A model generated the notes under the pieces. The model searched no databases. It was not told the origin of the DNA and worked only from the letters and a program-made list of their open reading frames with translations. The translations under genes and the position numbers were made by a program. A stretch of DNA of 59,141 nt from Alphaproteobacteria bacterium (GTDB taxonomy: Bacteria; Pseudomonadota; Alphaproteobacteria; Acetobacterales; Acetobacteraceae), in contig JAFKFI010000128.1 in assembly GCA_017307285.1 (NCBI GenBank), forward strand, positions 1 to 59,141, written 5' to 3'. Below, piece by piece: positions 1 to 8,371 of this stretch (the first letter of the stretch is position 1; each line of letters starts with the position of its first letter).

Positions 1-165
1 GATGTGTCCCGAAATTAGCGCAATCTTGCGAAAGGGTTAGCCAGCAGGCCCGCCGTCCCCGGATCGTCCTTGTCGGAAGACTTTACATTCGGCCGAATCG
101 CCGCACCGCTTGTTTCAGCGCAGGCCGGAGGGTAGGCATTCCGCTGGACAAGAAGGAGCGAGGTC

Positions 166-1716
166 GTGGCGGAGAAGCAGCTTGTCCGGCCGGTGATGCT
201 GGTCGTGTTGGATGGCTGGGGCTGGCGGGAGGACCCGGCGGACAACGCCGTGCTGCAGGCCCGTACGCCCCATTTCGACCGGCTGTGGAATTCCTGCCCG
301 CACGCCTTCCTACGGACCTCGGGCCTCGATGTCGGGCTTCCGCAAGGCCAGATGGGCAACTCCGAGGTCGGCCATCTCAACATCGGCGCCGGGCGCGTCG
401 TGATGCAGGACCTGCCCCGCATCGGCCACGCCATCGAGGACGGCAGCATCGCCCGTGCCCCAGCGCTCACCGGTTTGATCGACGCGCTCAAGCAGTCCGG
501 CGGCACCTGCCATCTGCTCGGCCTGGTCTCGCCGGGCGGCGTGCATTCGCACCAGGACCACGCCGTGGCCTTGGCGCGGCTGGTCTCCGCTGCTGGCATC
601 GACACGGTGATCCACGTGTTCACCGACGGCCGCGACACGCCGCCCCGGTCGGCGGGCGAGGATGTCCGCCGCCTGCGCGAGGCGCTGCCCGATGCGGTGC
701 GGATCGCGACCGTCTCCGGCCGCTACTACGCGATGGACCGCGACAAGAGGTGGGATCGCGTCGCCAAGGCGTATCTCGCGCTGACCGAGGCGCAGGGGCC
801 GCACTTCGCCGACGCCGCCTCGGCGATCGACGACGCCTATGGGCGCGACGTGACGGACGAGTTCATCGTGCCGGCCGTGATCGGCGGCTATCGCGGGATG
901 CGGGATGGCGACGGCGTGCTGTGCTTCAATTTCCGGGCCGACCGGGTGCGCGAGATCCTATCGGCCCTGCTCGAGCCGGATTTCGACGGCTTCCCGCGCG
1001 CGCGCGTCATCCGCTTCGCCGCGGCGGCCGGTATGACCCAGTACAGCACCGCACTCGACCGCCGCCTCGCCACGCTGTTCCCGCCCGCCACGATGCGGAA
1101 CCTGCTCGGCGAAGCGACCGCCGCCGCCGGGCGCACGCAGCTGCGCATGGCCGAGACGGAGAAATATCCGCACGTCACGTATTTTCTGAACGGCGGCGAG
1201 GAGAAACCCTACGCGGGCGAGGACCGCATCATGGTGCCGTCTCCCAAGGTCGCCACCTACGACCTGCAGCCCGAGATGTCCGCACCCGAGCTCGCCGCGA
1301 AGGCGGTGGGGGCGATCGACGGGGGAAAATACGACCTGATCGTGCTGAACTTCGCCAACCCGGACATGGTCGGCCACACCGGGAGCCTGCCGGCCGCGAT
1401 CAAGGCGGTGGAGACGGTGGATACCGCCCTCGGTCGCATCGCGGAAGCAGTAGAGCGCCAGGGTGGCGCCATCCTGGTCACGGCGGATCACGGCAATTGC
1501 GAGATGATGCGCGACCCGGAGACTGGCGGCCCGCACACCGCGCACACCACCAACCCGGTTCCGGTGCTGGTGGCCGGCGGCGGCGCCAAGGAGCTGCATG
1601 ACGGCCGGCTCGCCGACATCGCGCCGACCCTGCTCGACCTGATGAGCCTGCCGCAGCCGAGGGAGATGACCGGGGCGTCGCTGCTCCGCGATCATGCCGC
1701 GCGCGCGGCGGAGTAG
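166..1716 (+). CDS. gpmI: 2,3-bisphosphoglycerate-independent phosphoglycerate mutase
   Basis: Interconverts 3- and 2-phosphoglycerate in cytosolic glycolysis/gluconeogenesis, using two metal ions and a phosphoserine intermediate. The 516-aa product has the family's usual length. Visible motifs are the N-terminal metal-binding VVLDGWGWR (about 13-21), GNSEVGH with the phosphorylated Ser66, GGVHSH (about 124-129), FTDGRDTPP (about 152-160) and TADHGN (439-444). The start is GTG at 166, preceded by AAGGAG at 153-158; no earlier start has comparable spacing. The 165 bases before it hold no gene I can support. The end overlaps the envC-like gene by 23 bases, so the two are probably co-transcribed. 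Confidence 0.97.
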   Translation: MAEKQLVRPVMLVVLDGWGWREDPADNAVLQARTPHFDRLWNSCPHAFLRTSGLDVGLPQGQMGNSEVGHLNIGAGRVVMQDLPRIGHAIEDGSIARAPALTGLIDALKQSGGTCHLLGLVSPGGVHSHQDHAVALARLVSAAGIDTVIHVFTDGRDTPPRSAGEDVRRLREALPDAVRIATVSGRYYAMDRDKRWDRVAKAYLALTEAQGPHFADAASAIDDAYGRDVTDEFIVPAVIGGYRGMRDGDGVLCFNFRADRVREILSALLEPDFDGFPRARVIRFAAAAGMTQYSTALDRRLATLFPPATMRNLLGEATAAAGRTQLRMAETEKYPHVTYFLNGGEEKPYAGEDRIMVPSPKVATYDLQPEMSAPELAAKAVGAIDGGKYDLIVLNFANPDMVGHTGSLPAAIKAVETVDTALGRIAEAVERQGGAILVTADHGNCEMMRDPETGGPHTAHTTNPVPVLVAGGGAKELHDGRLADIAPTLLDLMSLPQPREMTGASLLRDHAARAAE

Positions 1717-2968
1717 ATTCCTCACCCCTGTCGCGCTGGCCCTGCTGCTGGCCGGGGGAGCGCTAGCGGAGCAGCCGAAACGCCCGACCAGCGCGGAGGC
1801 CGCCCGCCGGCAAGCGGACGAGGCGGAGCGCGCCCAGGCGGCCGGCATCGCCGCCCAAAAGGAGGCCGCCGCGCGGGCGGCAGCGGCGGAGCAGGAGGCC
1901 GGTCGTCTTGCCGACGAGCGCATCGCCGCCGCCGCCAAGCTGCGCGAGGCCGAGCGCGCCACCGAGGAGGCCGCCAGCCGCATGGACACGCTGGCGCATC
2001 GCCGTCAGGAAGCTGCGGCGCGGCTGCAGGCGCGCGCCGACGAACTGGCGCCGCTGCTTCCGGTGATCGAGCGCATGTCGCTGTTTCCCGCCGAGACCTT
2101 GCTCGCGGTCGAGGCAAAACCCGAGGCAGCGTTGCGCGGCGTGCTGGTCCTGCAAGGCATCGGCCGGACGCTCGAACGTCAGGCACAGGAGCTGCGCCAG
2201 GAACAGGCGGCGCTGGACGCGGCGGATAAGGCGATGGCGGCGGAAGCGCCCAAGCTCGCCGCGGCGCAAGCGGCGGAGGCCGCCCAGGCGGCGGAGCTCG
2301 ACCGGCAGATCGCCGCCGCCAAGGCGCGGCGGGACGCCGCCACCGACCAGGCCGAGGATTTCGCCCGCGAGGCCGCCAAGGCCGCCGCCCGCGCCGAGAC
2401 GCTGCGGGGTGTGATCGACCAGCTCGAAGCCGAGCGCAAACGGGCCGAGGCGAAAGCACGCAGCCAGGCCGCCCGCGCGGAGCGGCGCAAGCGCCCGGCC
2501 GAAGCCAGCGCGGCGCGACGTGAGCAGGAGGCGCTCGCCAGCCCGGCCGGCGGCAGTCTCGCCAGCATCGGCAAGGGTCAAGGTCGGCTCACCGCGCCAG
2601 TCGCCGGCACCCTGGTGCGCGACTGGGGGGAGAAGACCGACGCCGGCCCGGCCACCGGCCTGTCCTACCAAGCCCCACCCGGCGCGCGCGTGGTCGCTCC
2701 CTGCGGCGGCCGGGCGGTGTTCGCGGCACCGTTCCGCAGCTTCGGCCTGCTCATCATTCTCGATTGCGGCGGCGGCTATCACGTGGTGCTCGCCGGGCTG
2801 GACCGGCTGGACATCGCCGCCGGGGCGTCGGTCCGGGCGGGCGAGCCGGTCGGCGTCATGCCGAGCTGGGACCCGCACACGCCGGGCAACCGACCCTCCC
2901 TCTACGTGCAGTTGCGCCACGGGGGCCGGCCAATCGACCCATCCGCGTGGCTCAAGGCAAGCAGCTGA
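1694..2968 (+). CDS. envC: EnvC-like murein hydrolase activator (degenerate M23/LytM domain)
   Basis: Secreted 424-aa protein with an N-terminal signal peptide (about 1-25, ending GGALA), a long Ala/Glu/Arg-rich coiled coil (about 30-290) and a C-terminal LytM/M23 fold (about 300-420). In active M23 peptidases the zinc ligands lie in HxxxD and HxH motifs; here the matching places read GLSYQA and YVQLRH, so the site looks non-catalytic, as in EnvC, which activates amidases at the septum instead of cutting peptidoglycan. That is inferred from motif loss. It lies between gpmI (23-base overlap) and the CtpA protease, the order common in this bacterial group. The Ala/Arg-rich coiled coil makes many spurious frames on the other strand. 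Confidence 0.9.
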   Translation: MPRARRSRFLTPVALALLLAGGALAEQPKRPTSAEAARRQADEAERAQAAGIAAQKEAAARAAAAEQEAGRLADERIAAAAKLREAERATEEAASRMDTLAHRRQEAAARLQARADELAPLLPVIERMSLFPAETLLAVEAKPEAALRGVLVLQGIGRTLERQAQELRQEQAALDAADKAMAAEAPKLAAAQAAEAAQAAELDRQIAAAKARRDAATDQAEDFAREAAKAAARAETLRGVIDQLEAERKRAEAKARSQAARAERRKRPAEASAARREQEALASPAGGSLASIGKGQGRLTAPVAGTLVRDWGEKTDAGPATGLSYQAPPGARVVAPCGGRAVFAAPFRSFGLLIILDCGGGYHVVLAGLDRLDIAAGASVRAGEPVGVMPSWDPHTPGNRPSLYVQLRHGGRPIDPSAWLKASS

Positions 2969-3122
2969 ACCGACAGTAGAAGAGCGGCGCGCCGGAAACC
3001 TCGGATTAACTCTCCAACGATTAAGAAATCAGCACTGGACGGAGAACACGGCAGGTCGGAAATATGGCGTTCCCGATTTCGGCTCTGGCCACGCGGTGCG
3101 CTGGCGGCAAAGGATGGATCGA

Positions 3123-4517
3123 ATGGAGCTTCGCCCTCGGCGTTTCAGGACTGGCCTGCTGATCGGCGCCGCGTTCGCGGCCGGCATTGCGCTCGGCCCG
3201 GCCTCCGGCTTCCTCTCCCGGCATCTCGGCATCGACCAAGCCTTCGCCGAGGACAGCAACCGAACCGACACCTACCGGCTCCTGACCCTGTTCGGCGACG
3301 TGTTCGAGCGGGTGCGGGCGGAATACGTCGAGCCCACCAATGATCGCGACCTGGTGGAGAACGCGATCAACGGGATGCTGACGGGCCTCGACCCGCACAG
3401 CAACTACATGAACGCCAAGGCCTTCCGCGACATGCAGGTGCAGACGCGCGGCGAGTTCGGCGGCCTCGGCATCGAGGTCACGCAGGACAACGGCTTCATC
3501 AAGGTCATCAGCCCGATCGACGACACCCCGGCAGCGCGCGCCGGGGTCAAGGCGGGCGATCTGATCGTGGCGCTGGACGGCAAGACGGTCCAGGGGCTCA
3601 GCCTCAACGAGGCCGTGGAGAAGATGCGCGGCGCCCCCAACAGCCGCATCACCCTCACCGTCCGCCGCGAGGGGAACGACAAGCCGATCGAGATGTCGAT
3701 GACCCGCGAGATTATCCATATCCAGGTGGTCAAGCAGCGGCTCGAGCCCGGCGATATCGGATACATCCGGCTCACCAGCTTCAACGAGCAGACCGACGCC
3801 GGGCTGAAGAAGGCGATACAGACGCTGAAGCAGCAGTCGGGCGACAAGCTGAAGGCCATCGTGCTGGACCTGCGCAACAACCCCGGCGGCTTGCTCGACC
3901 AGGCAGTGTCGGTCTCCGACGACTTCGTCGACCAGGGCGAGATCGTCTCGACCCGCGCGCGCCACCCCGAGGACAGCCAGCGCTGGAACGCCAAGGGCGG
4001 CGACCTCGTCCCCAACCTGCCGGTCGTGGTGCTGATCAACGGCGGCTCGGCGTCGGCCAGCGAGATCGTCGCTGGCGCCCTGCAGGATCATCACCGCGCC
4101 GTACTGCTCGGCACCCGCAGCTTCGGCAAGGGCTCGGTGCAGACCGTGATCCCACTGCCCGGCAACGGCGCCATGCGGCTGACCACCGCGCGCTACTACA
4201 CGCCCTCCGGCCGGTCGATCCAGGGGCTCGGCATCACGCCGGACGTGGAGGTGCAGGCGAGCCGCACCGAGACGCCGCGCTTCGGCCCCGAGCGTGAAGC
4301 GGACCTGAACCACGTCCTGAAGAACCAGGGCGGCACACCGAACCAGCCGGCGCCGCCCCGCACCGACCTGCCGCCGATGGTCAAGGAGATACCCAACAAG
4401 CCGCCGGAAAACTGGCCGACCTTCGATGCCAGCAAGCCGGACACCGACTTCCAGCTGCAGCAGGCGCTCGTTCTGGCAAAGGCGATGGCCGGACAGAAGC
4501 GCGTCTCGCTGCACTAG
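3123..4517 (+). CDS. ctpA: S41 family carboxyl-terminal processing protease (CtpA)
   Basis: Periplasmic serine protease that trims C-termini of envelope proteins. The 464-aa product has an N-terminal membrane/signal segment (about 10-30), a PDZ domain (about 110-185, GLGIEV to RITLTVR) and an S41 catalytic core with GSASASEI (308-315) carrying the Ser nucleophile and SFGKGSVQ with Lys336. The C-terminus is Pro-rich with a final helix. I chose ATG at 3123 because AAAGGA (3109-3114) sits 8 bases upstream; ATG at 3114 would add three residues. The reading frame stays open far upstream, but that stretch overlaps envC in another phase and is not coding. The deacetylase gene follows after 27 bases. 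Confidence 0.94.
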   Translation: MELRPRRFRTGLLIGAAFAAGIALGPASGFLSRHLGIDQAFAEDSNRTDTYRLLTLFGDVFERVRAEYVEPTNDRDLVENAINGMLTGLDPHSNYMNAKAFRDMQVQTRGEFGGLGIEVTQDNGFIKVISPIDDTPAARAGVKAGDLIVALDGKTVQGLSLNEAVEKMRGAPNSRITLTVRREGNDKPIEMSMTREIIHIQVVKQRLEPGDIGYIRLTSFNEQTDAGLKKAIQTLKQQSGDKLKAIVLDLRNNPGGLLDQAVSVSDDFVDQGEIVSTRARHPEDSQRWNAKGGDLVPNLPVVVLINGGSASASEIVAGALQDHHRAVLLGTRSFGKGSVQTVIPLPGNGAMRLTTARYYTPSGRSIQGLGITPDVEVQASRTETPRFGPEREADLNHVLKNQGGTPNQPAPPRTDLPPMVKEIPNKPPENWPTFDASKPDTDFQLQQALVLAKAMAGQKRVSLH

Positions 4518-4544
4518 AGGCCATCGACCGGGGGGCCGGCGAAC

Positions 4545-5651
4545 ATGCGGCCTCCTTGGCCGATACACTCGCCAGGCCTGCGCGCCCTGGGCTTGTTCTG
4601 GGCTGGCGTGCTCACGATCGTTGTCGTTGGCGGCGCCGTCCTGCAAACGCTGGGGCCGCCACCGCACGCCCATGCCGTCGTCCCGCCGGAGACCACCGGC
4701 GTTCCCCTCGCGGTCGCGGCGCCATCCCACGAGCCAGCACCCCATGCCGCCCCCGTCAAGGCTGTGGCATCGCTCGCCGGCCGCCCCGGACGCAGCACGC
4801 CAGGGCCGATCGCCGCACCCGACCCGGCGCTGCTGGAGCCCGTCGAGGACGATCCCGGAGCCTTCCTGCCGCGGATCGGCGCCGACGGCAGGACACCATC
4901 GCAGGTCTACGCGCGTGGCTTCGACCCGACCGATACACGCCCTCGCATCGCCGTGCTGCTGGCCGGCGTCGGTCTCAACGGCAGCGAGAGCGAGGACGCG
5001 GTCCATACTCTCCCTGGCGCGATTACGCTGGCTTTTTCGCCCTATGCCAGCGGGCTCGGCCAGCTTCTCGAGGCGGCGCGCGCGGCCGGCCACGAATTCC
5101 TCATCTCGTTGCCGATGGAGCCGCAAGGCTACCCGCTGAACGACGCGGGCGACCACGCGCTGCTGACCGCCCTGGCGCCGCAGGTGAACCACTCGCGGCT
5201 CGACTGGGCGCTCTCCCGCATTTCCGGTTATGTCGGCGCCACCGGGGCGCTCGGCCTATTGCGCGGCGAGCGCTTCACCGGCTCCCCTCAGATGCTCCCG
5301 GTACTCGACAGCCTAGCGGATCGCGGCCTGCTCTACGTCGATACCCGACCCGGCCGTCAGCCGCTTCCCAGGGTCTGGAGCCACGGCGTCGACGTGGTGA
5401 TCGATGAGCCGGCGGTGCGGACCGAGATCGAAGCCAAGCTGGCGGCCCTGGAGCAGATCGCCCGCGACAAGGGCAGCGCGCTCGGCCTTGCGGGGGCCAC
5501 ACGGCCCGTCACCGTGGACCGGATCGCCGCCTGGGCCAACGGGCTGGCCGCCAAGGGCCTGACATTGGCGCCGGTCAGCGCCGTCGTGGTGGCGCCGCGC
5601 GCGAAAGAAGCCGAGGCGAAGGACCTTTCCGCGAAGGAACCCGGTCGATGA
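4545..5651 (+). CDS. Divergent polysaccharide deacetylase family protein (YibQ/DUF610)
   Basis: The 368-aa product has an N-terminal membrane anchor (about 15-35), a Pro/Ala-rich linker and a C-terminal domain of the divergent polysaccharide deacetylase family. Recognisable pieces are RIAVLLAGVGLNGSESE, ITLAFSPYA, LPMEPQGYP and the DTRPGRQPLPR / DVVIDEP region. The substrate is unknown for the family; linkage to envC and ctpA points to the cell envelope. The GC-rich linker (about 40-90) is low complexity. The gene follows ctpA after 27 bases and overlaps rppH by 4 bases (ATGA), so translational coupling with rppH is likely. Confidence 0.9.
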   Translation: MRPPWPIHSPGLRALGLFWAGVLTIVVVGGAVLQTLGPPPHAHAVVPPETTGVPLAVAAPSHEPAPHAAPVKAVASLAGRPGRSTPGPIAAPDPALLEPVEDDPGAFLPRIGADGRTPSQVYARGFDPTDTRPRIAVLLAGVGLNGSESEDAVHTLPGAITLAFSPYASGLGQLLEAARAAGHEFLISLPMEPQGYPLNDAGDHALLTALAPQVNHSRLDWALSRISGYVGATGALGLLRGERFTGSPQMLPVLDSLADRGLLYVDTRPGRQPLPRVWSHGVDVVIDEPAVRTEIEAKLAALEQIARDKGSALGLAGATRPVTVDRIAAWANGLAAKGLTLAPVSAVVVAPRAKEAEAKDLSAKEPGR

Positions 5652-6154
5652 CCGATCACGCCGATCTGCCGTACCGCCCGAATGTGGGCGCGGTCTTGTT
5701 CGACCGGGCCGGACAGGTCTTCGTCGCGCGTCGCGCCAATTTCCCCAATGCCGAGGGTCCGGCGGGCGGCTGGCAGCTGCCGCAGGGCGGCATCGACCCG
5801 GATGAGGACCCGTGCGTTGCCGTGCTGCGCGAATTGGCCGAGGAGATCGGCACCGACCGCGCCGAGATCATCGGCGAGCACCCAGACTGGCTGACCTACG
5901 ACCTGCCGCCGCATCTCGTCGGCGTGGCACTGGGCGGCCGCTACCGCGGACAGCGACAACGCTGGTTCGCTCTGCGTTTCACCGGCACCGATTCCGATAT
6001 CCACCTGGACGCCGACCCGCATCCAGAATTCGACAGCTGGCGCTGGGCGGCCCTACGCGAACTGCCGGCGCTGGCAGTGCCGTTCAAGCGCCCGATCTAC
6101 GAAATCCTAACGGCGTCGTTCGCGCGCTTTGCTAGTGGTGAGACGGCGGAATGA
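5648..6154 (+). CDS. rppH: RNA pyrophosphohydrolase (Nudix, RppH)
   Basis: Removes pyrophosphate from 5'-triphosphorylated RNA and so opens transcripts to RNase E decay. The 168-aa product begins with the family signature YRPNVGAVLFDRAGQVFVARR and contains a complete Nudix box from Gly47 through Glu53 to REL(61-63) and AEEIG (64-68). ATG at 5648 overlaps the deacetylase stop by 4 bases. The stop codon at 6152-6154 lies inside the first copy of a 53-bp palindromic repeat, so the 3' end of this mRNA would be highly structured and the last residues (SGETAE) are partly encoded by the repeat. Confidence 0.96.
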   Translation: MTDHADLPYRPNVGAVLFDRAGQVFVARRANFPNAEGPAGGWQLPQGGIDPDEDPCVAVLRELAEEIGTDRAEIIGEHPDWLTYDLPPHLVGVALGGRYRGQRQRWFALRFTGTDSDIHLDADPHPEFDSWRWAALRELPALAVPFKRPIYEILTASFARFASGETAE

Positions 6155-6245
6155 ATTCCGCCCTACGAGCCGGGTAGGGCGGAATTCATTCCGAGACGGC
6201 GGAATGAATTCCGCCCTACGAGCCGGGTAGGGCGTAATTCATTCC
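6140..6245. repeat. Two tandem copies of a 53-bp palindromic element
   Basis: Copy 1 is 6140-6192 and copy 2 is 6193-6245; each begins GAGACGGCGGAATGAATTCC and ends near AATTCATTCC. They differ by one base near the right arm (GGCGGAATT against GGCGTAATT). Within each copy the left and right arms are reverse complements around a short CGAGCCGG centre, and each arm is itself a near-palindrome, so one unit could fold into a cruciform or cloverleaf hairpin. A partial inverted third arm (GCCATCTCGG) follows to 6255. This resembles a REP/MITE-type intergenic element and may also stop or stabilise rppH and DUF4169 transcripts, which converge here. Confidence 0.9.
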
Positions 6246-6255
6246 GCCATCTCGG

Positions 6256-6435
6256 TCACTCCGACTCCGGCAGCTTGCCGTCCAACGCATGACGCCGCCG
6301 CTGCTCCGCGCGCCGGTCGTTCTCCTTCTGGGCGCCGGTGCGGCCGTGGCGGACGCGGTTCTCGCGGGCAAGTCGCGCCGCCTCCTCGCGCTCGCGCTGC
6401 TTCTTCGCCCGATTGAGGTTGACGATCTCGCCCAT
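6256..6435 (-). CDS. DUF4169 family protein
   Basis: A 59-aa, highly charged protein starting MGEIVNLNRAKK and continuing REREEAARLARENR, then a Gly-Arg-Thr / Lys-Glu-Arg pattern and an LDG near the end. This is the layout of DUF4169, a small alphaproteobacterial family of unknown role. The start (CAT at 6433-6435) is fixed by the family's MGEIVNLN opening, although the frame stays open further upstream. It converges with rppH across the palindromic repeat and diverges from the dienelactone hydrolase gene 51 bases away. Confidence 0.88.
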   Translation of the reverse strand: MGEIVNLNRAKKQREREEAARLARENRVRHGRTGAQKENDRRAEQRRRHALDGKLPESE

Positions 6436-6486
6436 CGGGCCATCCTGAGCAGCATCTGCAGCGAATTCAACGGGGAAAGATTGCCA

Positions 6487-7152
6487 ATGGGCACGACCAT
6501 CGACCTGAAATCCGCGGACGGGCATAGCTTCTCTGCCTACACGGCCGGCGACACCGGCGCGCGGCGCGGCGTTGTCGTCATCCAGGAGATCTTCGGCGTC
6601 AATCACCACATCCGCGAGATGGTGGATCGGTTCGCCGCCCACGGCTACGCGGCGATCGCGCCTGCATTGTTCGACCGCGCCCAGCGCGGCGCGGAACTCG
6701 GCTACACCCAGGACGACATCGGCGCCGGGCGCGAGTTGCGTATGAAACTGAAAGATTCAGCCGTGATGGCCGACGTGGAGGCCGCCGCCAACCACCTTGC
6801 AGGCAAGAAGCTCGGCATCGTCGGTTATTGCTTCGGCGGCACGGTCGCCTGGTGGGGTGCCACGCGCACCAGCAAGTTCGCGGCCGCGTCGTGCTGGTAT
6901 GGCGGCGGCATCCCGGGCACCAAGAACGAGCGGCCGAACTGCCCGGTGCAGATGCATTTCGGCGAGAAGGACGCCTCGATCCCGATGAGCGACGTCGATG
7001 CCGTCCGCGCCGCCCAGCCCGGCGTGGAAGTCTACGTCTACAACGGCGCCCAGCACGGCTTCGGCTGCGACGAGCGGGCGAGCTACAGCAAAGCCGACTA
7101 CGACCTCGCTCAGCAGCGCACGTTGGACTTCTTCGCAAAGCATCTCGGCTGA
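6487..7152 (+). CDS. Dienelactone hydrolase family protein
   Basis: Alpha/beta hydrolase of the dienelactone hydrolase family, 221 aa and cytosolic (no signal peptide). The catalytic Cys115 is in GYCFGG, with Asp162 (GEKDASIP) and His190 (AQHGF) completing the Cys-Asp-His triad; QEIFG (33-37) supplies the family glutamate. Family members cleave dienelactone in chloroaromatic degradation, but most chromosomal copies have no known substrate and no degradation genes are adjacent. The start is ATG 6487 with GGGGAAAG at 6472-6479. Earlier in-frame starts would run through the opposite DUF4169 gene and were rejected. Confidence 0.93.
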   Translation: MGTTIDLKSADGHSFSAYTAGDTGARRGVVVIQEIFGVNHHIREMVDRFAAHGYAAIAPALFDRAQRGAELGYTQDDIGAGRELRMKLKDSAVMADVEAAANHLAGKKLGIVGYCFGGTVAWWGATRTSKFAAASCWYGGGIPGTKNERPNCPVQMHFGEKDASIPMSDVDAVRAAQPGVEVYVYNGAQHGFGCDERASYSKADYDLAQQRTLDFFAKHLG

Positions 7153-7160
7153 ACAACCCA

Positions 7161-7187
7161 CGGAGGGGGTGGGCCTCATCCCCTCCG
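7161..7187 (+). terminator. Hairpin after the dienelactone hydrolase gene
   Basis: CGGAGGGG (7161-7168) and CCCCTCCG (7180-7187) form a perfect 8-bp stem with an 11-base loop, 8 bases after the stop codon. No T-run follows, so it may be a weak terminator or only a 3' stabilising hairpin. Confidence 0.4.
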
Positions 7188-7272
7188 GCCGTGCCTGTCG
7201 CAGTCGCGTGAACTCGACCCACGTAAGCGCGTTTCTTTCCCCGACGTTACAGACGGGAAAGGTTTCTAGGCG

Positions 7273-7425
7273 ATGGGCACGATCCTTCTCATCATCCTGA
7301 TCATCCTGCTGCTCGGCGCGCTGCCGACCTGGCCCTATAGCGGCGGCTGGGGCTACTACCCGTCGGGCGGGCTCGGCATCATCCTGATCATCGTGATCAT
7401 CTTGCTGGTGATAGGACGCATCTAG
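7273..7425 (+). CDS. DUF3309 family small membrane protein
   Basis: A 50-aa protein made of an Ile/Leu-rich segment (MGTILLIILIILLLGALPTW), a short Tyr/Gly-rich turn (PYSGGWGYYPSGG) and a second hydrophobic stretch (LGIILIIVIILLVIGRI). This is the standard pattern of DUF3309, small one- or two-span membrane proteins of unknown function common in alpha- and betaproteobacteria. ATG 7273 is preceded by GGGAAAGG (7256-7263), a good ribosome-binding site at about 9 bases. It stands alone between the hydrolase and the convergent mtnP. Confidence 0.85.
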   Translation: MGTILLIILIILLLGALPTWPYSGGWGYYPSGGLGIILIIVIILLVIGRI

Positions 7426-7437
7426 CGACAGGCGGCG

Positions 7438-8337
7438 TCAGGCCGGGCGCAGCACCCGGCCGGCGACCGTCTCCAGCTTCGCGACGAGCGCCGGATCGCG
7501 CATATGTGTCGCGGTGATGACCGCGTTGTCGAGCGCCCGATCGCAGCCGCACGGGCATAGCGCACGCGTCGCGCCGATCCGCGGGACCACCGATTTGACC
7601 AGCTCGCGTGCCTTGTCGGCATTGTCGAGCAGCACGCGCACCACGGCCTCCACTGTCACGTGGTCATGGTCCGGATGCCAGCAATCGTAATCCGTGACCA
7701 TCGCCACGGTCGCGTAGCAAAGCTCGGCCTCACGGGCGAGCTTGGCCTCCGGCATGTTGGTCATGCCGATCACGCTGCAGCCCCATGAGCGGTACAGCGC
7801 ACTTTCCGCCTTGGTGGAGAATTGCGGCCCCTCCATGACGAGGTAGGTGCCGCCGCGCGACACGGGCAGACCGAGGCTACGGCAGGCTTGCTCCGCCGCA
7901 TCGCCCAGCCGCGCGCACACCGGATGCGCCATCGACACATGCGCCACCACGCCTTCGCCGAAGAAGCTCTTCTCGCGGGCGAAGCTGCGGTCGATGAACT
8001 GGTCGACGATGACGAAATGGCCAGGCGGCAGCTCCGCCTGCAAGCTGCCGACCGCGGAAAGCGAGAGAACGTCCGTCACCCCCACCGCTTTCAGCGCGGC
8101 GATGTTGGCGCGGTAGTTGAGATGTGTGGGCGACAACGGGTGGCCGCGCCCGTGCCGCGGGAGAAACACGCAGCGCACACCGGCCAGGCGTCCGAAGAGC
8201 AGCGCGTCGGAAGGCGGCCCCCACGGCGTCTCGACGGAGCGCCAACTCTTCTCCTCGAGGCCGTCGATGTCGTAGAGGCCGGAACCACCGACGATGCCGA
8301 TAACTGGGCCGATCACCGGCTCGATGCGCTCCGCCAT
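7438..8337 (-). CDS. mtnP: S-methyl-5'-thioadenosine phosphorylase
   Basis: Phosphorolyses methylthioadenosine to adenine and methylthioribose-1-phosphate in methionine salvage. The roughly 299-aa product shows the family 2 purine nucleoside phosphorylase motifs GIVGGSGLYDIDG near the N-terminus, PRHGRGH (phosphate binding), MEGPQFSTKAES and GMTNMPEAKLAREAELCYA followed by TDYDCW. The Met-Pro-Glu-Ala and Asp-Tyr-Asp signature fits MTA rather than guanosine substrates. I chose ATG at 8335-8337; a TTG at 8350-8352 with upstream GGGGC would add five residues. It lies 34 bases after petC in the same direction and may be read from the bc1 transcript. Confidence 0.93.
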   Translation of the reverse strand: MAERIEPVIGPVIGIVGGSGLYDIDGLEEKSWRSVETPWGPPSDALLFGRLAGVRCVFLPRHGRGHPLSPTHLNYRANIAALKAVGVTDVLSLSAVGSLQAELPPGHFVIVDQFIDRSFAREKSFFGEGVVAHVSMAHPVCARLGDAAEQACRSLGLPVSRGGTYLVMEGPQFSTKAESALYRSWGCSVIGMTNMPEAKLAREAELCYATVAMVTDYDCWHPDHDHVTVEAVVRVLLDNADKARELVKSVVPRIGATRALCPCGCDRALDNAVITATHMRDPALVAKLETVAGRVLRPA

Positions 8338-8371
8338 GCCAGTTTCGGGCAATGCCCCGGCCCCGCCTCGA

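Noticed and set aside
3021-5192. 723-codon minus-strand frame over ctpA and the deacetylase
   Set aside because: Antisense to two well-supported genes with no motif of its own.
6140-6245. CRISPR array
   Set aside because: Two directly abutting 53-bp copies without spacers are a tandem palindromic repeat, not repeat-spacer units.
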